Source: Ideonella sp.
GTDB taxonomy: Bacteria > Pseudomonadota > Gammaproteobacteria > Burkholderiales > Burkholderiaceae_C
DNA: 23,819 nucleotides
Assembly (NCBI GenBank): GCA_016721465.1
Contig: JADKIA010000001.1
Span: 1-23,819, forward strand
Reading direction: 5' to 3'
Part shown: positions 1-8,429 of the stretch, piece by piece
How the letters are laid out: each line of letters opens with the position of its first letter
How positions within the stretch are numbered: the first letter of the stretch is position 1
The notes under the pieces: generated by a model
What the model saw: the letters and a program-made list of their open reading frames with translations, nothing else
The model's database searches: none
What the model was told of the DNA's origin: nothing
Program-made: the position numbers and the translations under genes

Positions 1-612
1 ACCACTGCTCGGGCTTGCGCCACACGGGCCAACGCCGCCACCTGGCCCTCGGCCAACTGCCCGTGCACCACGTTGTAGCCGCGATCGCGCAGTTTGCGGG
101 CCAGCGCCATGTCCTCCTCGGAAGATCACGAAGGGCTGCCGGCGCGCACGAATTCGTCAGCAAGGTCTCGATGGCCGGGCCGTGGCGATAGAACAGCACC
201 ACCCCCTTCCATCGGCGGCAGCACACTCGCCAGCCGAACCTCGAACTGCTCTTCGGGCGAAAGGGCATGAAGATCGGAAAGATCAGGAACAACAGAAACT
301 GGCCCAGAACCGGGCCCCATGATGACGAAACACCGCCATCACCGGATGGTTCCAGTGGCCGTCGCCGCCAGCCGGTGGTGGAGAGCGTCCCGGACGCCCA
401 CCGCAACCCCTGCAAGAAGGTACGCGGCGAGCCCTCCGTGGGTCATGCCCAGCATGTACAGCGTGCCCAGCAACAGCACCGCGGTCGGCAACATGGCCAG
501 CAGCACCAGAAGCCGCCGGGTGGAACGCCTTTCTGAGTTCGGTGCCGCCGCGGCTCGCGGTGATCGGGTCGATGCGCTGCGGGTCAGCGGTTTCAGTATC
601 CGGGATCGGCAC
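1..612 (-). CDS. K+ channel with TrkA-N/RCK domain (partial, frameshifted)
   Basis: Inner-membrane ion channel, probably for potassium, with a cytoplasmic nucleotide-binding regulatory domain. Pieces in three frames join into one protein. A possible GTG start at 612 opens a polar leader (PIPDTETADPQRID), followed by a transmembrane helix (RRLLVLLAMLPTAVLLLG), a pore loop TLSTTG-GGDGHWNHP, a second helix (PVMAVF onward), and a linker FEVRLASVLPPMEG. Near the edge lies the start of the nucleotide-binding fold (MALARKLRDRGYNVVHG), which fits a RCK domain acting on an NAD-type ligand. The C-terminus lies beyond base 1. The selectivity filter should read TTGYG, but two bases are missing exactly there (near 372-378), so the Tyr codon is destroyed. 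Further frameshifts lie near 525, 290 and 160. The family call is good; the exact subfamily and start are not certain. Confidence 0.72.
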
Positions 613-687
613 GCCGCGTCGGCGATCCAGGTCAACGGCAGCCCAATCGTCCCTCGGTGCGTTGCTCTACCCCGCCGCGGCGGGCCA

Positions 688-918
688 CTACCGACCACCT
701 CGAGCGCCAGCACGCCACGCGAGCGCTACGGCCTGCTGCGATGTCCGGAGCAAACGCGCTGGCAGTACACGATCGCGCCAAGCAGCGAACACCGCCTCAA
801 ACCCAACCCCGATCAGCGGAACGGCAAGGACAGGAGCCACACCACAGGCCACAGCACCACGCCAGCAAGGCCAAGGGGGCCAGCGGTTGGCACCCAAAGG
901 ATCAGCCAGGGCGATCAA
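688..918 (-). CDS. Unrecognised hydrophobic protein (fragment)
   Basis: I do not recognise this protein. The readable C-terminal part has a probable membrane segment (VAPVLAVPLIGVGFEAVF) followed by a basic tail (AAWRDRVLPARLLR) and a TAG stop at 688-690. Upstream to about 1080, another frame gives plausible protein text (EGDEVEHEAPLDGPAS, then ADDIFGLMLLARSE), so the real gene may be longer, about 130 residues, and split by a frameshift near 910. It lies between the K+ channel and tRNA-Ser on the same strand. It could be a separate small membrane protein or, less likely, an N-terminal extension of the channel. No function can be assigned. Confidence 0.3.
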   Translation of the reverse strand: MIALADPLGANRWPPWPCWRGAVACGVAPVLAVPLIGVGFEAVFAAWRDRVLPARLLRTSQQAVALAWRAGARGGR

Positions 919-1090
919 GGCCGCAGCGCGCGCATGCTGCCAGTGTCCCTGACATCAGCTCACTCCGGGCGAGCAGCATCAGCCCGAAAATGTCGTCGGC
1001 CTGCCGAACGGCGCTGGCGGGCCCCGTCGAGCGGGGCTTCGTGTTCGACCTCGTCGCCCTCGATGGAGGCCGCGCGATGCTGGGTTTGGA

Positions 1091-1175
1091 GGAGAGGGAG
1101 GGATTCGAACCCCCGTTGCGGGGTAACCCGCCCGATTTCGAGTCAGGTACATTGCGACCACTCTGCCACCTCTCC
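1091..1175 (-). tRNA. tRNA-Ser (anticodon CGA)
   Basis: On the minus strand the sequence opens with GGAGAGG at 1175 and closes with CCTCTCC at 1097-1091, giving a perfect 7-bp acceptor stem. The anticodon stem CCTGA/TCGGG carries the loop CTCGAAA, so the anticodon is CGA and it reads UCG. A long variable arm (CGGG-TTAC-CCCG) is the class II mark of serine tRNAs. The T arm contains GTTCGAATC. The CCA end is not encoded. The base after the acceptor stem is T where a serine tRNA normally has G73; this may be a sequence error. It lies 65 bp downstream of serS on the same strand. Confidence 0.93.
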
Positions 1176-1240
1176 TGATTCGGTGCACTCGGGGTCTGTT
1201 GCGAGTGAAGCCGCGGATTCTAGCGCGCACGGTCTGCGCC

Positions 1241-2531
1241 TCACGGGCAACACCTCCAGCCCACGAGGTAGGGCCTCAACACAGCGGGCACGGCGATGCT
1301 GCCGTCGGCCTGCTGGTGGTTTTCCAGCACAGCCACGAGGGCTCGGCCGACCGCCGGGCCGAGCCGTTGAGCGTGTGAACGAACTCGGTCTTGCCCTGCG
1401 CGTTGCGGTAGCGCGCCTGCATGCGCCGCGCCTGGAAGGCGCCGCAGTTCGAGCACGAGCTGATTTCGCGATAGGTGTCCTGCGCCGGGAGCCAGACCTC
1501 CAGGTCGTAGGTCTTAAATCGCGCCGAAGCCCATGTCGCCGGTGACAGCAGCACCACGCGATAGGGCAGCGCCAGTTTCTGCAGGATGGCCCCGGCATGG
1601 CCTACCACCTGCTCGAGCGTCGCGTCGCTCCTCTCCGGGTGGGTGACCTGCACCATCTCCACCTTGTCGAACTGGTGCTGGCGAATCATGCCGCGCGTGT
1701 CGCGCCCGGCCGAGCCGGCCTCGAGCGGAAGCAGGGGCTGTGCGCGGTGAGCTTGATGGGCAGGTCCTAGGCCTTGCAGGATCTGTTCGCGCACACTGTT
1801 GGTCAGCGAGATCTCGCTGGTGCTGATGAGGTACTGCTCGGGCTGTTCCTCGTCACCCCCACGCAGCACCCAGAACATGTCCTCCTTGAACTTGGGCAGC
1901 TGGCCCGTGCCCTCGAGGATCTCGCGGTTGACGATGTAGGGCGTGTACACCCGGTGTAGCCGTGCTCGAGGGTCTGCGTGTCCAGCATGAACTGCGCCAG
2001 CGCGGTGCAGGCGTGCCACCGGGCCCTTGAGGGAGCTGAATCGCGAGCCACTGAGCTTGGCGCCAGTTTCAAGTCCAGGCCGAGCGGAGCGCCCAGATCC
2101 ACGGTCCTTCACCGCAAAGGCGTAGGTGCCGGGGGGCCCCAGCGGCGCACTCCACGTTGCCGCTGATTCGGTCCGAGCCCACCGGCACGTCTCATCCGGC
2201 AGGCTGGGGACGGGCGCATCAACATGAGTCGCAGTTCGGTCCGAGGCGTCCAGACGGCTCGGTACCTTCACTTCATCTCGCCGCCGATGCCGGCCCACTT
2301 CCGGCCATCACGGCCGAGGTGTCCTCGCTCTCGCCCTTGAGCTGGCCAATCTGCTTGGACAGCGGTCGCAGCCTGGCCTGCAGGTCCCTCGGTGCGCACT
2401 CCGCAGCGACCGGCGCCCGGATTCGAGCGCGGTGAAACGGGTCACGTCCAGAAAGCCCCGGGCTCTCGCGCGCTTCGAGCCGGGCGACCACCGCGCCCAG
2501 GACCCTTGCGCAGCAGGGTGATGTCGAGCAT
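1241..2531 (-). CDS. serS: Seryl-tRNA synthetase (frameshifted)
   Basis: Charges tRNA-Ser with serine in the cytoplasm (class II aminoacyl-tRNA synthetase). The ATG at 2531 opens MLDITLLRK, the usual start, followed by the coiled-coil arm (VVARLEARE; LRPLSKQIGQLKGESED). The core includes YTPYIVNREILEGTGQLPKF, EQYLISTSEISLTN, motif 2 text (EAGSAGRDTRGMIRQHQFDK), YDLEVWLPAQDTYREISSCS, and a motif 3 region that reads GRALVAVLENHQQADGSI near the C-terminus. The span gives about 430 residues, the normal family length. At least six indels break the frame (for example near 2500, 2210, 2100, 1950, 1750 and 1350). Because the gene is essential, these are almost certainly sequence errors. The exact stop is uncertain: TGA at 1241-1243 is the nearest, but the final frame looks shifted. 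tRNA-Ser(CGA) follows. Confidence 0.93.
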
Positions 2532-2603
2532 TTCGATTCCCTCTGTTTTCTACGGCGATGATGGAAACGGCACCGCTTGATGCTTTGTTGATCTGGATTC
2601 AGT

Positions 2604-3571
2604 TCAACGGCCTGGCGTCAGGATCGGGACGACGGAGAACTCGCGCATGGACTCGTCGCCCAGGCCCATCGGCAAAGGGAAGTGCACGGTCTCTTCGACG
2701 CCGGTTATGCGCCGCACGCCACCGCGCAAACCCAGCGTCTTGAGACGTGCAATCACCTGCCGCACCAGAAAGTCGGGAACGATGCGCCCGCCGTCAGGCC
2801 CACGCGCGGCCGCCCTGTCTAGCCAGGCGGCTTGCGAATCGTCGGCGAATCGACCTTAGGCCGGGTGCCCAGACGCTCGGCCAGTTCCCGCAGGCGGTTG
2901 CTGTTGCTGCTGGTGGGGCTGCCCACCACGATCACCACACCCACCTGCGGGGCCATCAGTTTGACGGCGTCCTGGCGATTTGCGTGGCGTAGCAGATGTC
3001 CTGTTGCTTGGGCTGCGCACCTGCGGGAAGCAGCGTTTGACCTCGGCCAGGATGGCCGCCGCGTCGTCGACACTGAGCGTGGTCTGCGTCACCACTGCGA
3101 GCTTGTCGCGCTGCGGTCGCAGTTGCGCAACGTCGTCCACCGCCTCAACGAGGTGGATGCCGGCATCAAGCTGGCCCATCGTGCCTTCCACCTCGGGGTG
3201 CCCCTTGTGGCTGATCATGATGAACTCATAGCCCTCCTTCGCGAGCTTGGCCACCTCCACGTGCACCTTGGTCACCAACGGGCAGGTGGCATCGAACCAC
3301 CTGAAACCACGCGCGTCGGCCTCCGTCGCGCACGGCGCGGCTCACCCCATGGGCGCTGAAAATCAGCGTGGCGCCAGGGGGGCATCGGCCAGATCCCGAT
3401 GAAGATCGCGCCCTTGGCCTTCAGGTCGTTCACCACATAGGTGTTGTGCACGATCTCGTGGCGCACGTAGATCGGCGCGCCAAAGCGCTTGATGGCACGC
3501 TCGACGATCTCGATCGCGCGGTCCACGCCAGCGCAGAAGCCACGCGGCTCGGCCAGCAGCACATCGTCGAC
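2604..3571 (-). CDS. ispH: 4-hydroxy-3-methylbut-2-enyl diphosphate reductase (frameshifted)
   Basis: Last step of the MEP isoprenoid pathway: reduces HMBPP to IPP and DMAPP using a [4Fe-4S] cluster. N-terminal text is VLLAEPRGFCAGVDRAIEIV with the first cluster cysteine. The other two cysteines are also present, in FDATCPLVTK (near 3270) and in DICYATQ (near 3000, split by an indel). HEIVHNTYVVNDLKAKGAIF, ISHKGHPEVEGTMGQLD and VVIVVGSPTSSNSNRLRELA are family signatures. The C-terminus reads PLPMGLGDESMREFSVV, with TGA at 2604-2606. Total length is about 320 residues, as expected. The start is uncertain: no ATG is in frame before LLAEPRG; a GTG at 3562 or a damaged codon near 3571 is likely. 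Frameshifts lie near 3390, 3320, 3000 and 2840. It follows fkpB, the classic fkpB-ispH pair. Confidence 0.93.
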
Positions 3572-3583
3572 GCGGGGCAGCCC

Positions 3584-4032
3584 TCGGAGGATTCCGATGA
3601 CCCGGCACTTCGAAGCCCACGGGCTGTCCTGCCAGCGGGTGGTTGAAGTCGAACAGCAACCAGCCGTCGCCGCATTCGCGCACCACACCGGCGTACTGGG
3701 CCGCGCCATCGGGTGGGGAACTGCGCCACATCACCCACCCCATAGCGGGCATTGCGGTCGCCCAGCTCGTGCAGCAGACTCTGGGCGCACGCGCCGCAGC
3801 AACGAGGGTTGCGGGTCGCCAAAGGCCTCTCCTTCGGCCAGCGAGAAGCGCCGTTGCGCGCCCTCGGGCAGCCGATCAGGCGCAGCTCCACGGCCGGGCG
3901 CCAGCTGGCCGGTGCCGAGCGAGAGCGTGGCGGCAGGGCTGGCCGCCGAAGGTGTTGACCACGTCCGCGCCGTCGGGGCCTGAGAGCCGGTAGTGCAGGG
4001 TCAGGAACGACCCCTCCTGAATGTGTGTTCAC
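3584..4032 (-). CDS. fkpB: FKBP-type peptidyl-prolyl isomerase, SlpA/FkpB type (frameshifted)
   Basis: Short FKBP-family prolyl isomerase/chaperone of the cytoplasm. Readable blocks in order: SFLTLHYRLSGPDGADVV, NTFGGQP, VELRLIGCP, QSLLHELGDRNARYGVGDVA, then WLLFDFNHPLAGQPVGFEV and the terminal VIGIL. The HPLAG-P-x-FEV-VIG ending is diagnostic. Expected length about 145 residues fits the span. The start is chosen as GTG at 4032 (VNTH...), with an indel in the first ten codons. No in-frame stop is seen after VIGIL: the next codon is CGA at 3584-3586, one base from TGA, which I take as the true end. It sits directly upstream of ispH on the same strand. Confidence 0.85.
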
Positions 4033-4113
4033 GCCAATGGGGAGAAAAGGGCTCGTCGCGAGCGAATAGACTGCCGGCAATTCTAGGGTTGCCCTTCTGC
4101 GCGGCCCCGGACC

Positions 4114-4812
4114 ATGCCGCCGTCGCCTGCCCTGCCCCTTGTCGATCAAAAGACCTGCCCGCCGCCGCCCGGCCTCGAGAGAAGCTGCTGGCCCGGCGCC
4201 ACCAGTTTGGCGGATGCCGAACTGCTGGCGCCGCTGTTGCGCACCGGGGCAGGGCGGCATGGCGGGTGCTGCAACTGGCCCGTAGCCGTGCTCACGCGGT
4301 TTGGGGGCTTTGCCGGCTGCTGCATGCGGGTGTGGCGGACCTGAGGCGCGTCAGGGCCGGGGGCCGGCCAAGCGCGCCGAATTGGCGGCGGTGGTGGAAA
4401 TGGCCCGTCGATCGCTCGCGCAGCGGCTGCGAGACGCAGCCCGTGTTCGACCCGCCCAGTGCGGTGAAGCAGTATGTGCAACTGCACCTCGCCGAGCTGC
4501 CGCACGAAGTCTTTCACGTGCTGTTCCTCGATGCCCAGCACCGCTTGCTGGCCTTGGAGGAAATGTTCGAGGCACGCCCACGCAGACCTCGGTCTATCGC
4601 GCGAAGTGGTTCGCGCGCTGGCGCGGCAATGCGGGCGCCGTGATCCTGGCGCACAACCACCCGTCGGGCTGGCTGAGCCGTCGCGCGCGCGGATGAATTC
4701 CTCACCCAATCTCTGAAGGCCGCCCTGGCGCTGGTGGACGTGAAGGTGCTGGACCATCTGGTGGTGGGCCAGGGCGTGGTGATTTCATTCGCTGGAACGG
4801 GGGCTGCTGTGA
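4114..4812 (+). CDS. radC: RadC family JAMM-motif protein (frameshifted)
   Basis: RadC (UPF0758) protein: an N-terminal helix-hairpin-helix-like region plus a JAB/MPN metal-binding domain. A DNA-repair role was once proposed, but the function is unsettled. Blocks across frames: KDLPAAARPREKLLAR, SLADAELLAPLLRTG, GPAKRAELAAVVEMARRSLA, VKQYVQLHLAELPHEVFHVL, FLDAQHRLLALEEMF, and the JAMM signature GAVILAHNHPSG followed by ADEFLTQSLKAALALVDVKV. The end is at TGA 4810-4812 after SFAERGLL, one indel before it. Length of about 232 residues fits the family. The ATG at 4114 is the first plausible start. It diverges from fkpB across 81 bp that contain a small hairpin (GCTCG-TCG-CGAGC, 4051-4063). Its stop overlaps the next gene by 4 bases. 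Confidence 0.92.
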
Positions 4813-5459
4813 AGTTGCGCAGCCGGGGCGATCTGGGACAGCTGTGGCAACACGTCCGCGAGGTGGCGCGGCATGCCGAACGCGAGGCCTTGCTGCAGGC
4901 GCAGCGCGCCGGAGCAGCGCCGCCGCCAGGAGGCGCAGCACAACCTGTTCGCCCGCACGGTGGGTCCGGTGCACCTGATGCCGGGACCGCGGCCTGGCGG
5001 AGCTGAAGCCGCCACGCGCGCACCTCACCCGCGCCAGCACGAGCTGGATGAGCAGGCGGCCGTGCGCGCCTCCATGACGGACGAAGTGACGCTCGAATCC
5101 CTGCCGCTGACGGACGACGGGCTGAGCTTCCGCCGGCCCGGCATCGGCCCGATGTGCTGACGCGGCTGCGCTGCGGGATTGGACGCTGCAAAGGCGAGAT
5201 CGATCTGCACGGCTTGAAGCGCGAGGAAGCGCGCGACGCGCTGGCCGACTTCGTGCGCGACGCGCACCTGCGTGGCATGCGCTGCGTGCGGGTGGTGCAC
5301 GGCAAGGGTCACGGCTCGCCCGGCAAACAGGCGGTGCTGAAGACCAAGGTGCAGCACTGGTTGGCGCAACGCGCCGAGGTGCTGGCCTTTGCGCAGGCGA
5401 CCGGGCCGCAAGGTGGTGCCGGTGCGCTGGTGGTGCTGCTGCAGAGGCAGACGCGCTGA
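4809..5459 (+). CDS. Smr (MutS2 C-terminal-like) domain protein (frameshifted)
   Basis: Probable nicking endonuclease-type Smr domain protein, about 216 residues. The GTG at 4809 overlaps the radC TGA (GTGA), giving VKLRSRGDLGQLWQHVREVA, a charged alpha-helical N-terminus (HAEREALLQAQRA). A middle stretch has VTLESLPLTDDGLSFRRPGI. The C-terminal Smr domain reads GEIDLHGLKREEARDALADF, RGMRCVRVVHGKGHGSPG and VLKTKVQHWLAQRAEVLAF. Both hallmark motifs, LDLHG-like (EIDLHG) and HGKG, are present. Indels lie near 4910, 5000 and 5145-5200. It is translationally coupled to radC and ends 14 bp from the stop of the convergent hemoglobin gene. The role in DNA or RNA processing is inferred from the domain only. 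Confidence 0.88.
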
Positions 5460-5473
5460 AAGCGCAGGCGCAG

Positions 5474-5883
5474 TCAGCCGCCTCGGTTGCGCATCCAGTC
5501 TGCAGTGCCGAAGAAGTTGCGGGTCAAGCGGTCGGCCAGGTCGGTGGCCAGGCCCACTCAGCCATGGCCTGCATCATGCAGGCCATCCACTGGTCGCGCT
5601 CCGCGATGCCGATGGCAAATGGCAGGTGGCGCGCCCGCAGCCGCGGGTGGCCAAAGCGCTGGATGTAGTGATCGGGGCCGCCCAGCCAACCGCACAGAAA
5701 CCAGAACAGCTTGTCGCGCGAGCCGCTCAAGTCTTGCAGGTGCAGCGCGCGGATGCCGGCGCAGGTCGGCTCCAGGTCCATCAGGTCATAGAACCGGATC
5801 CACCAACGTGCGCACCACGGCCTCGCCGCCCAGGGTGTCGAATGGCGAAGCGGTGGCGTCGCGGATTCGTCCGCGCTGGTCAT
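5474..5883 (-). CDS. Group II truncated hemoglobin (frameshifted)
   Basis: Small cytoplasmic heme protein (2-over-2 globin) that probably binds O2 or NO. The ATG at 5883 gives MTSADESATPP; then, after an indel, FDTLGGEAVV, RFYDLMDLEPTCAGIRALH (Tyr B10 in FYDLM), LSGSRDKLFWFLCGWLGGP, YIQRFGHPRLRARHLPFAIG (proximal His in RHLPF) and ERDQWMACMMQAM (Trp G8). The C-terminus is NFFGTADWMRNRGG with TGA at 5474-5476. About 136 residues, the normal length. Indels lie near 5845, 5800 and 5565. It follows flhG by a few bases, so it is probably read from the same transcript as the diguanylate cyclase and the ATPase. Confidence 0.92.
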
Positions 5884-5887
5884 GCGA

Positions 5888-6684
5888 TCAGGCGCCGTTG
5901 AGCAGGCGGCCGGCCGCCGTGGCCAACGCCTTGGCAGCCTCGCTGCCAGGCAGGCTTTCCAGAGCACGCTGCCGGCGTTGCACGGCTTCGCGCACGGCCG
6001 GGTCGGCATGGCACCTCACCGACCAGGTCCAGCTGCACGGGGCTGGTCAGCGACGGATTCACGAAACGGTCCACCACCTGCTGCAACTGGGCCCGTACCG
6101 CCCGGCCTTCGCTCGGCCGCGCACTGGTTGACCAGCAGGCGCATCGGCCGCGAAGGCTGGGTGGTGGTCAGCACCTTGACGGTGGCATAGGCGTCGGCCA
6201 GCGAGTCGGCTCGGGCGTGGCCACGACCAGCACCTCGTCGGCCAGCGAGATGGTGAACAGCACCACGTCGGAGATGCCGGCACCGGTGTCCAGCAGGATG
6301 TGGTCGAAGAGCGGACGCAGCTGCTTACCACCGGCCAGCAATTTGTCGCGTACTTCGGGCGTGAGGCGCGAGTACTCGACCATGCCCGAACCCGCCAGCA
6401 GCACCGAAAAACCGCCCGGTGCGGGCAGCACGGCGTCCATCAATTTCAACGGCACCGGTGAACACCTCGTCAGGGTGCATTTGGACGACAGGTTCAGCAC
6501 ACGTCGAGGTTGGCCAGGCCCAGATCGGCGTCCAGCACCAGCACGCGTTCACCGAGGCGCGCCAGCGCCGCTGCCCAGAGCTGGCCGCGACTCAGGGTCT
6601 TGCCCACGCCACCCTTGCCGCTGGTGATCGCGGTGACACGCGCCTTTGGTGGCGCCTGCCGCGGGATCGCAGTGAAGCATTCAT
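5888..6684 (-). CDS. flhG: FlhG/FleN-like MinD-family ATPase (frameshifted)
   Basis: P-loop ATPase of the MinD/ParA group, most like the flagellar-number regulator FlhG (FleN). Signature: VTAITSGKGGVGKT (deviant Walker A), LGERVLVLDADLGLANLDV, then LNLSSKCTL, FSVLLAGSGMVEYSRLTPEV, FDHILLDTGAGISDVVLF (Walker B region), SLADEVLVVATPEPT, LQQVVDRFVNPSLTSPVQLD and a C-terminus ending LLNGA with TGA at 5888-5890. About 265 residues. The start is ambiguous: the ATG at 6684 overlaps the stop of the upstream GGDEF gene (ATGA), but an indel follows within about 15 bases. Frameshifts also lie near 6590, 6500, 6230 and 6010. No flhF is next to it; its usual place is taken by a GGDEF gene. Another MinD/ParA role cannot be excluded. 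Confidence 0.8.
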
Positions 6685-7409
6685 TCGAGGTCCTGCCATG
6701 TTGGGGCCTGCCAGCAGCAGGCCCTTTCTTCTGCGCTGACCTGCGGCATGGCCGAGGGCTCCAGGCAAACGCGGTCCCGGCCATCGTTCTTGGCCCGGTA
6801 GAGCTGCAAATCTGCACGTTGCATCCACAGCGTGGGCGTGGAACGCACCCATTGCGGCGCAAACGCCCCACCCACGCTGACGGTGACGGCAATCTGGCGG
6901 CCATCCTGCAAGACCACCGGGCTGCGGGCCACGCGGTGACGCACCCGATCGGCCACCTGCGGGCCGAAGGCCGACGGGCAGTTGGGCAACATCACGGCGA
7001 ACTCTTCGCCTCCAATGCGTGCCACCAGTCCATCGGGCGCACGGTGTCGGCCAAGGCCTGCCCGACGGCCTGGATCACCAGGTCGCCGGCCGCATGACCC
7101 CAGGTGTCGTTGACCCGCTTGAAATGGTCGATGTCCACCATCAGCACCAAGGCCGATTCGCCCGAGCGCGCCACGCGGTCCACTTCCCGGGCGAGCGCCA
7201 GCTCGAAGAACCGACGGTTGGACAGGCCGGTCAACGGGTCCTCGGCTGGACAGGTCCACCAGGCCGTCGATCACCGCCTGCAACCCGGGCGAGGGCCCCA
7301 CCGGGGCATCGGGTTCGCCCTGCCCGGCCTGGCGAAGCAGCGCCAGGGCGCTGTCCAGCTGCAGGCCTTCCGGTTCGGTTGGCGGGGCGGGCTGTCGCGA
7401 GATGGTCAC
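6681..7409 (-). CDS. GGDEF diguanylate cyclase (frameshifted)
   Basis: Makes cyclic di-GMP from two GTP. The GTG at 7409 gives VTISRQPAPPTEPEGLQLDS, an uncharacterised helical N-terminus of about 80 residues (LALLRQAGQGE, LQAVIDGLVDLSSR), with no transmembrane segment or recognisable sensor. The GGDEF domain starts LTGLSNRRFFELALAREVDR and continues LVLMVDIDHFKRVNDTWGHA. The active site is RIGGEEF. A product-inhibition I-site, RPMD, lies five residues before GGEEF, split by an indel near 7030. The end is VSVGGAFAP, LYRAKNDGRDRV and TGA at 6681-6683. About 242 residues. The downstream flhG start overlaps the stop. The gene is divergent from cheR across about 144 bp, where I see no clear promoter. 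Confidence 0.9.
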   Translation of the reverse strand: MTISRQPAPPTEPEGLQLDSALALLRQAGQGEPDAPVGPSPGLQAVIDGLVDLSSRGPVDRPVQPSVLRAGARPGSGPRGALGRIGLGADGGHRPFQAGQRHLGSCGRRPGDPGRRAGLGRHRAPDGLVARIGGEEFAVMLPNCPSAFGPQVADRVRHRVARSPVVLQDGRQIAVTVSVGGAFAPQWVRSTPTLWMQRADLQLYRAKNDGRDRVCLEPSAMPQVSAEERACCWQAPTWQDLE

Positions 7410-7553
7410 GGCATGCGGATGGGTGGGTGGCGGCCAGTCTAGCAGCGGGGTCTGGGCGGGCCTGCGGCGAAATGGCCGGTTGGCGCCCCCACATCGAAGG
7501 GCCGACGCCGGGTCGCCTGCGCCATATTTCAACGATCCCGAGCTTTCCCCACC

Positions 7554-8416
7554 ATGGCCGATTCGATCACCTCCGTGCTGTCCGTCAACGCGTCTGGCGC
7601 CTCCGCCCGTGGATCAGGAGTTCAGCTTTTGCTGCCGCTGATTTCGAGAAGGTGCGCGAGCTGATCTATCAGCACGCCGGCATCAGTCTGAATCCAGGCA
7701 AGCAGGCCATGGTCTACAGCCGCCTGTCACGTCGCCTGCGCGAAACCGCCCACAAAGGCTTTGCCAGCTACCTTCACGGGCTGCAGTCGTCCCGCCGAAC
7801 GACCCGAGTGGCAAGAGTTCATTAACTGCCTGACCACCAACCTGACGGCCTTCTTTCGCGAGGATCACCACTTCACCGCATTGGCCCAGGACCTGCGCGC
7901 CCAGGGCAAAGGCGCCCGGCGCATCTGGTGCAGCGCGGCGTCCACCGGCGAGGAGCCTTACTCCATCGCCATGGTGGTGGCCGAGACCCTGGGACTGACC
8001 AGCGGCTCCAAGATCGTGGCCAGCGACATCGACACCAAGGTGCTGACCACGGCCCGTCGCGCGGTGTACGACGCCGAGGCGCGTGGCCTGTCGGCCGAGC
8101 GGCCGCAGCGCCACTTCATGCGCGGCCGTGGCAACAACAGTGGCTTCATCCGGGTCAAGCCCGGAGCTGGTTTCGATGGTGGAGTTTCGAACCTTCAACC
8201 TGATGAGCAAGGACTGGTCGCTGGGCGACGCGTTCGACCTGATCTTCTGCCGCAACGTGATGATCTACTTCGACGCGACCACGCAACGCCGCGTGCTGCA
8301 GCAGATGCACCGCGTGCTCGCCCGGCGGCCTGCTGTACGTCGGCCACTCCGGGAATTTCACCGATTCGCGAGACATCTTCCGCCTGCGCGGCAAGACGAT
8401 CTACGAGCGCGTCTGA
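7554..8416 (+). CDS. cheR: Chemotaxis protein methyltransferase CheR (frameshifted)
   Basis: Transfers methyl groups from S-adenosylmethionine to glutamates of chemoreceptors. The ATG at 7554 gives MADSITSVLSVNASGAS. The CheR N-terminal helical domain reads FEKVRELIYQHAGISLNPGK and YSRLSRRLRE. The catalytic domain has FINCLTTNLTAFFREDHHF, the SAM-binding RIWCSAASTGEEPYSIAMVV, DIDTKVLTTA, FDLIFCRNVMIYFD and LLYVGHSGNF (last part in another frame). TGA at 8414-8416. About 287 residues, normal for CheR. Indels lie near 7600, 7790, 8165 and 8325. First gene of a cheR-cheD-cheB adaptation module; no cheA, cheW or receptor gene is in the window, so these probably lie elsewhere. Confidence 0.95.
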
Positions 8417-8429
8417 CCGGACCCCCGCC

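Noticed and set aside
319..1545. A 408-codon plus-strand frame over the channel, tRNA-Ser and the serS end
   Set aside because: It runs through a tRNA gene and is Arg/Ser/Ala-rich without domain text; the minus strand explains the region.
1241..4032. serS, ispH and fkpB as pseudogenes
   Set aside because: serS and ispH are essential and all their motifs survive in neighbouring frames; the same indel pattern affects almost every gene.
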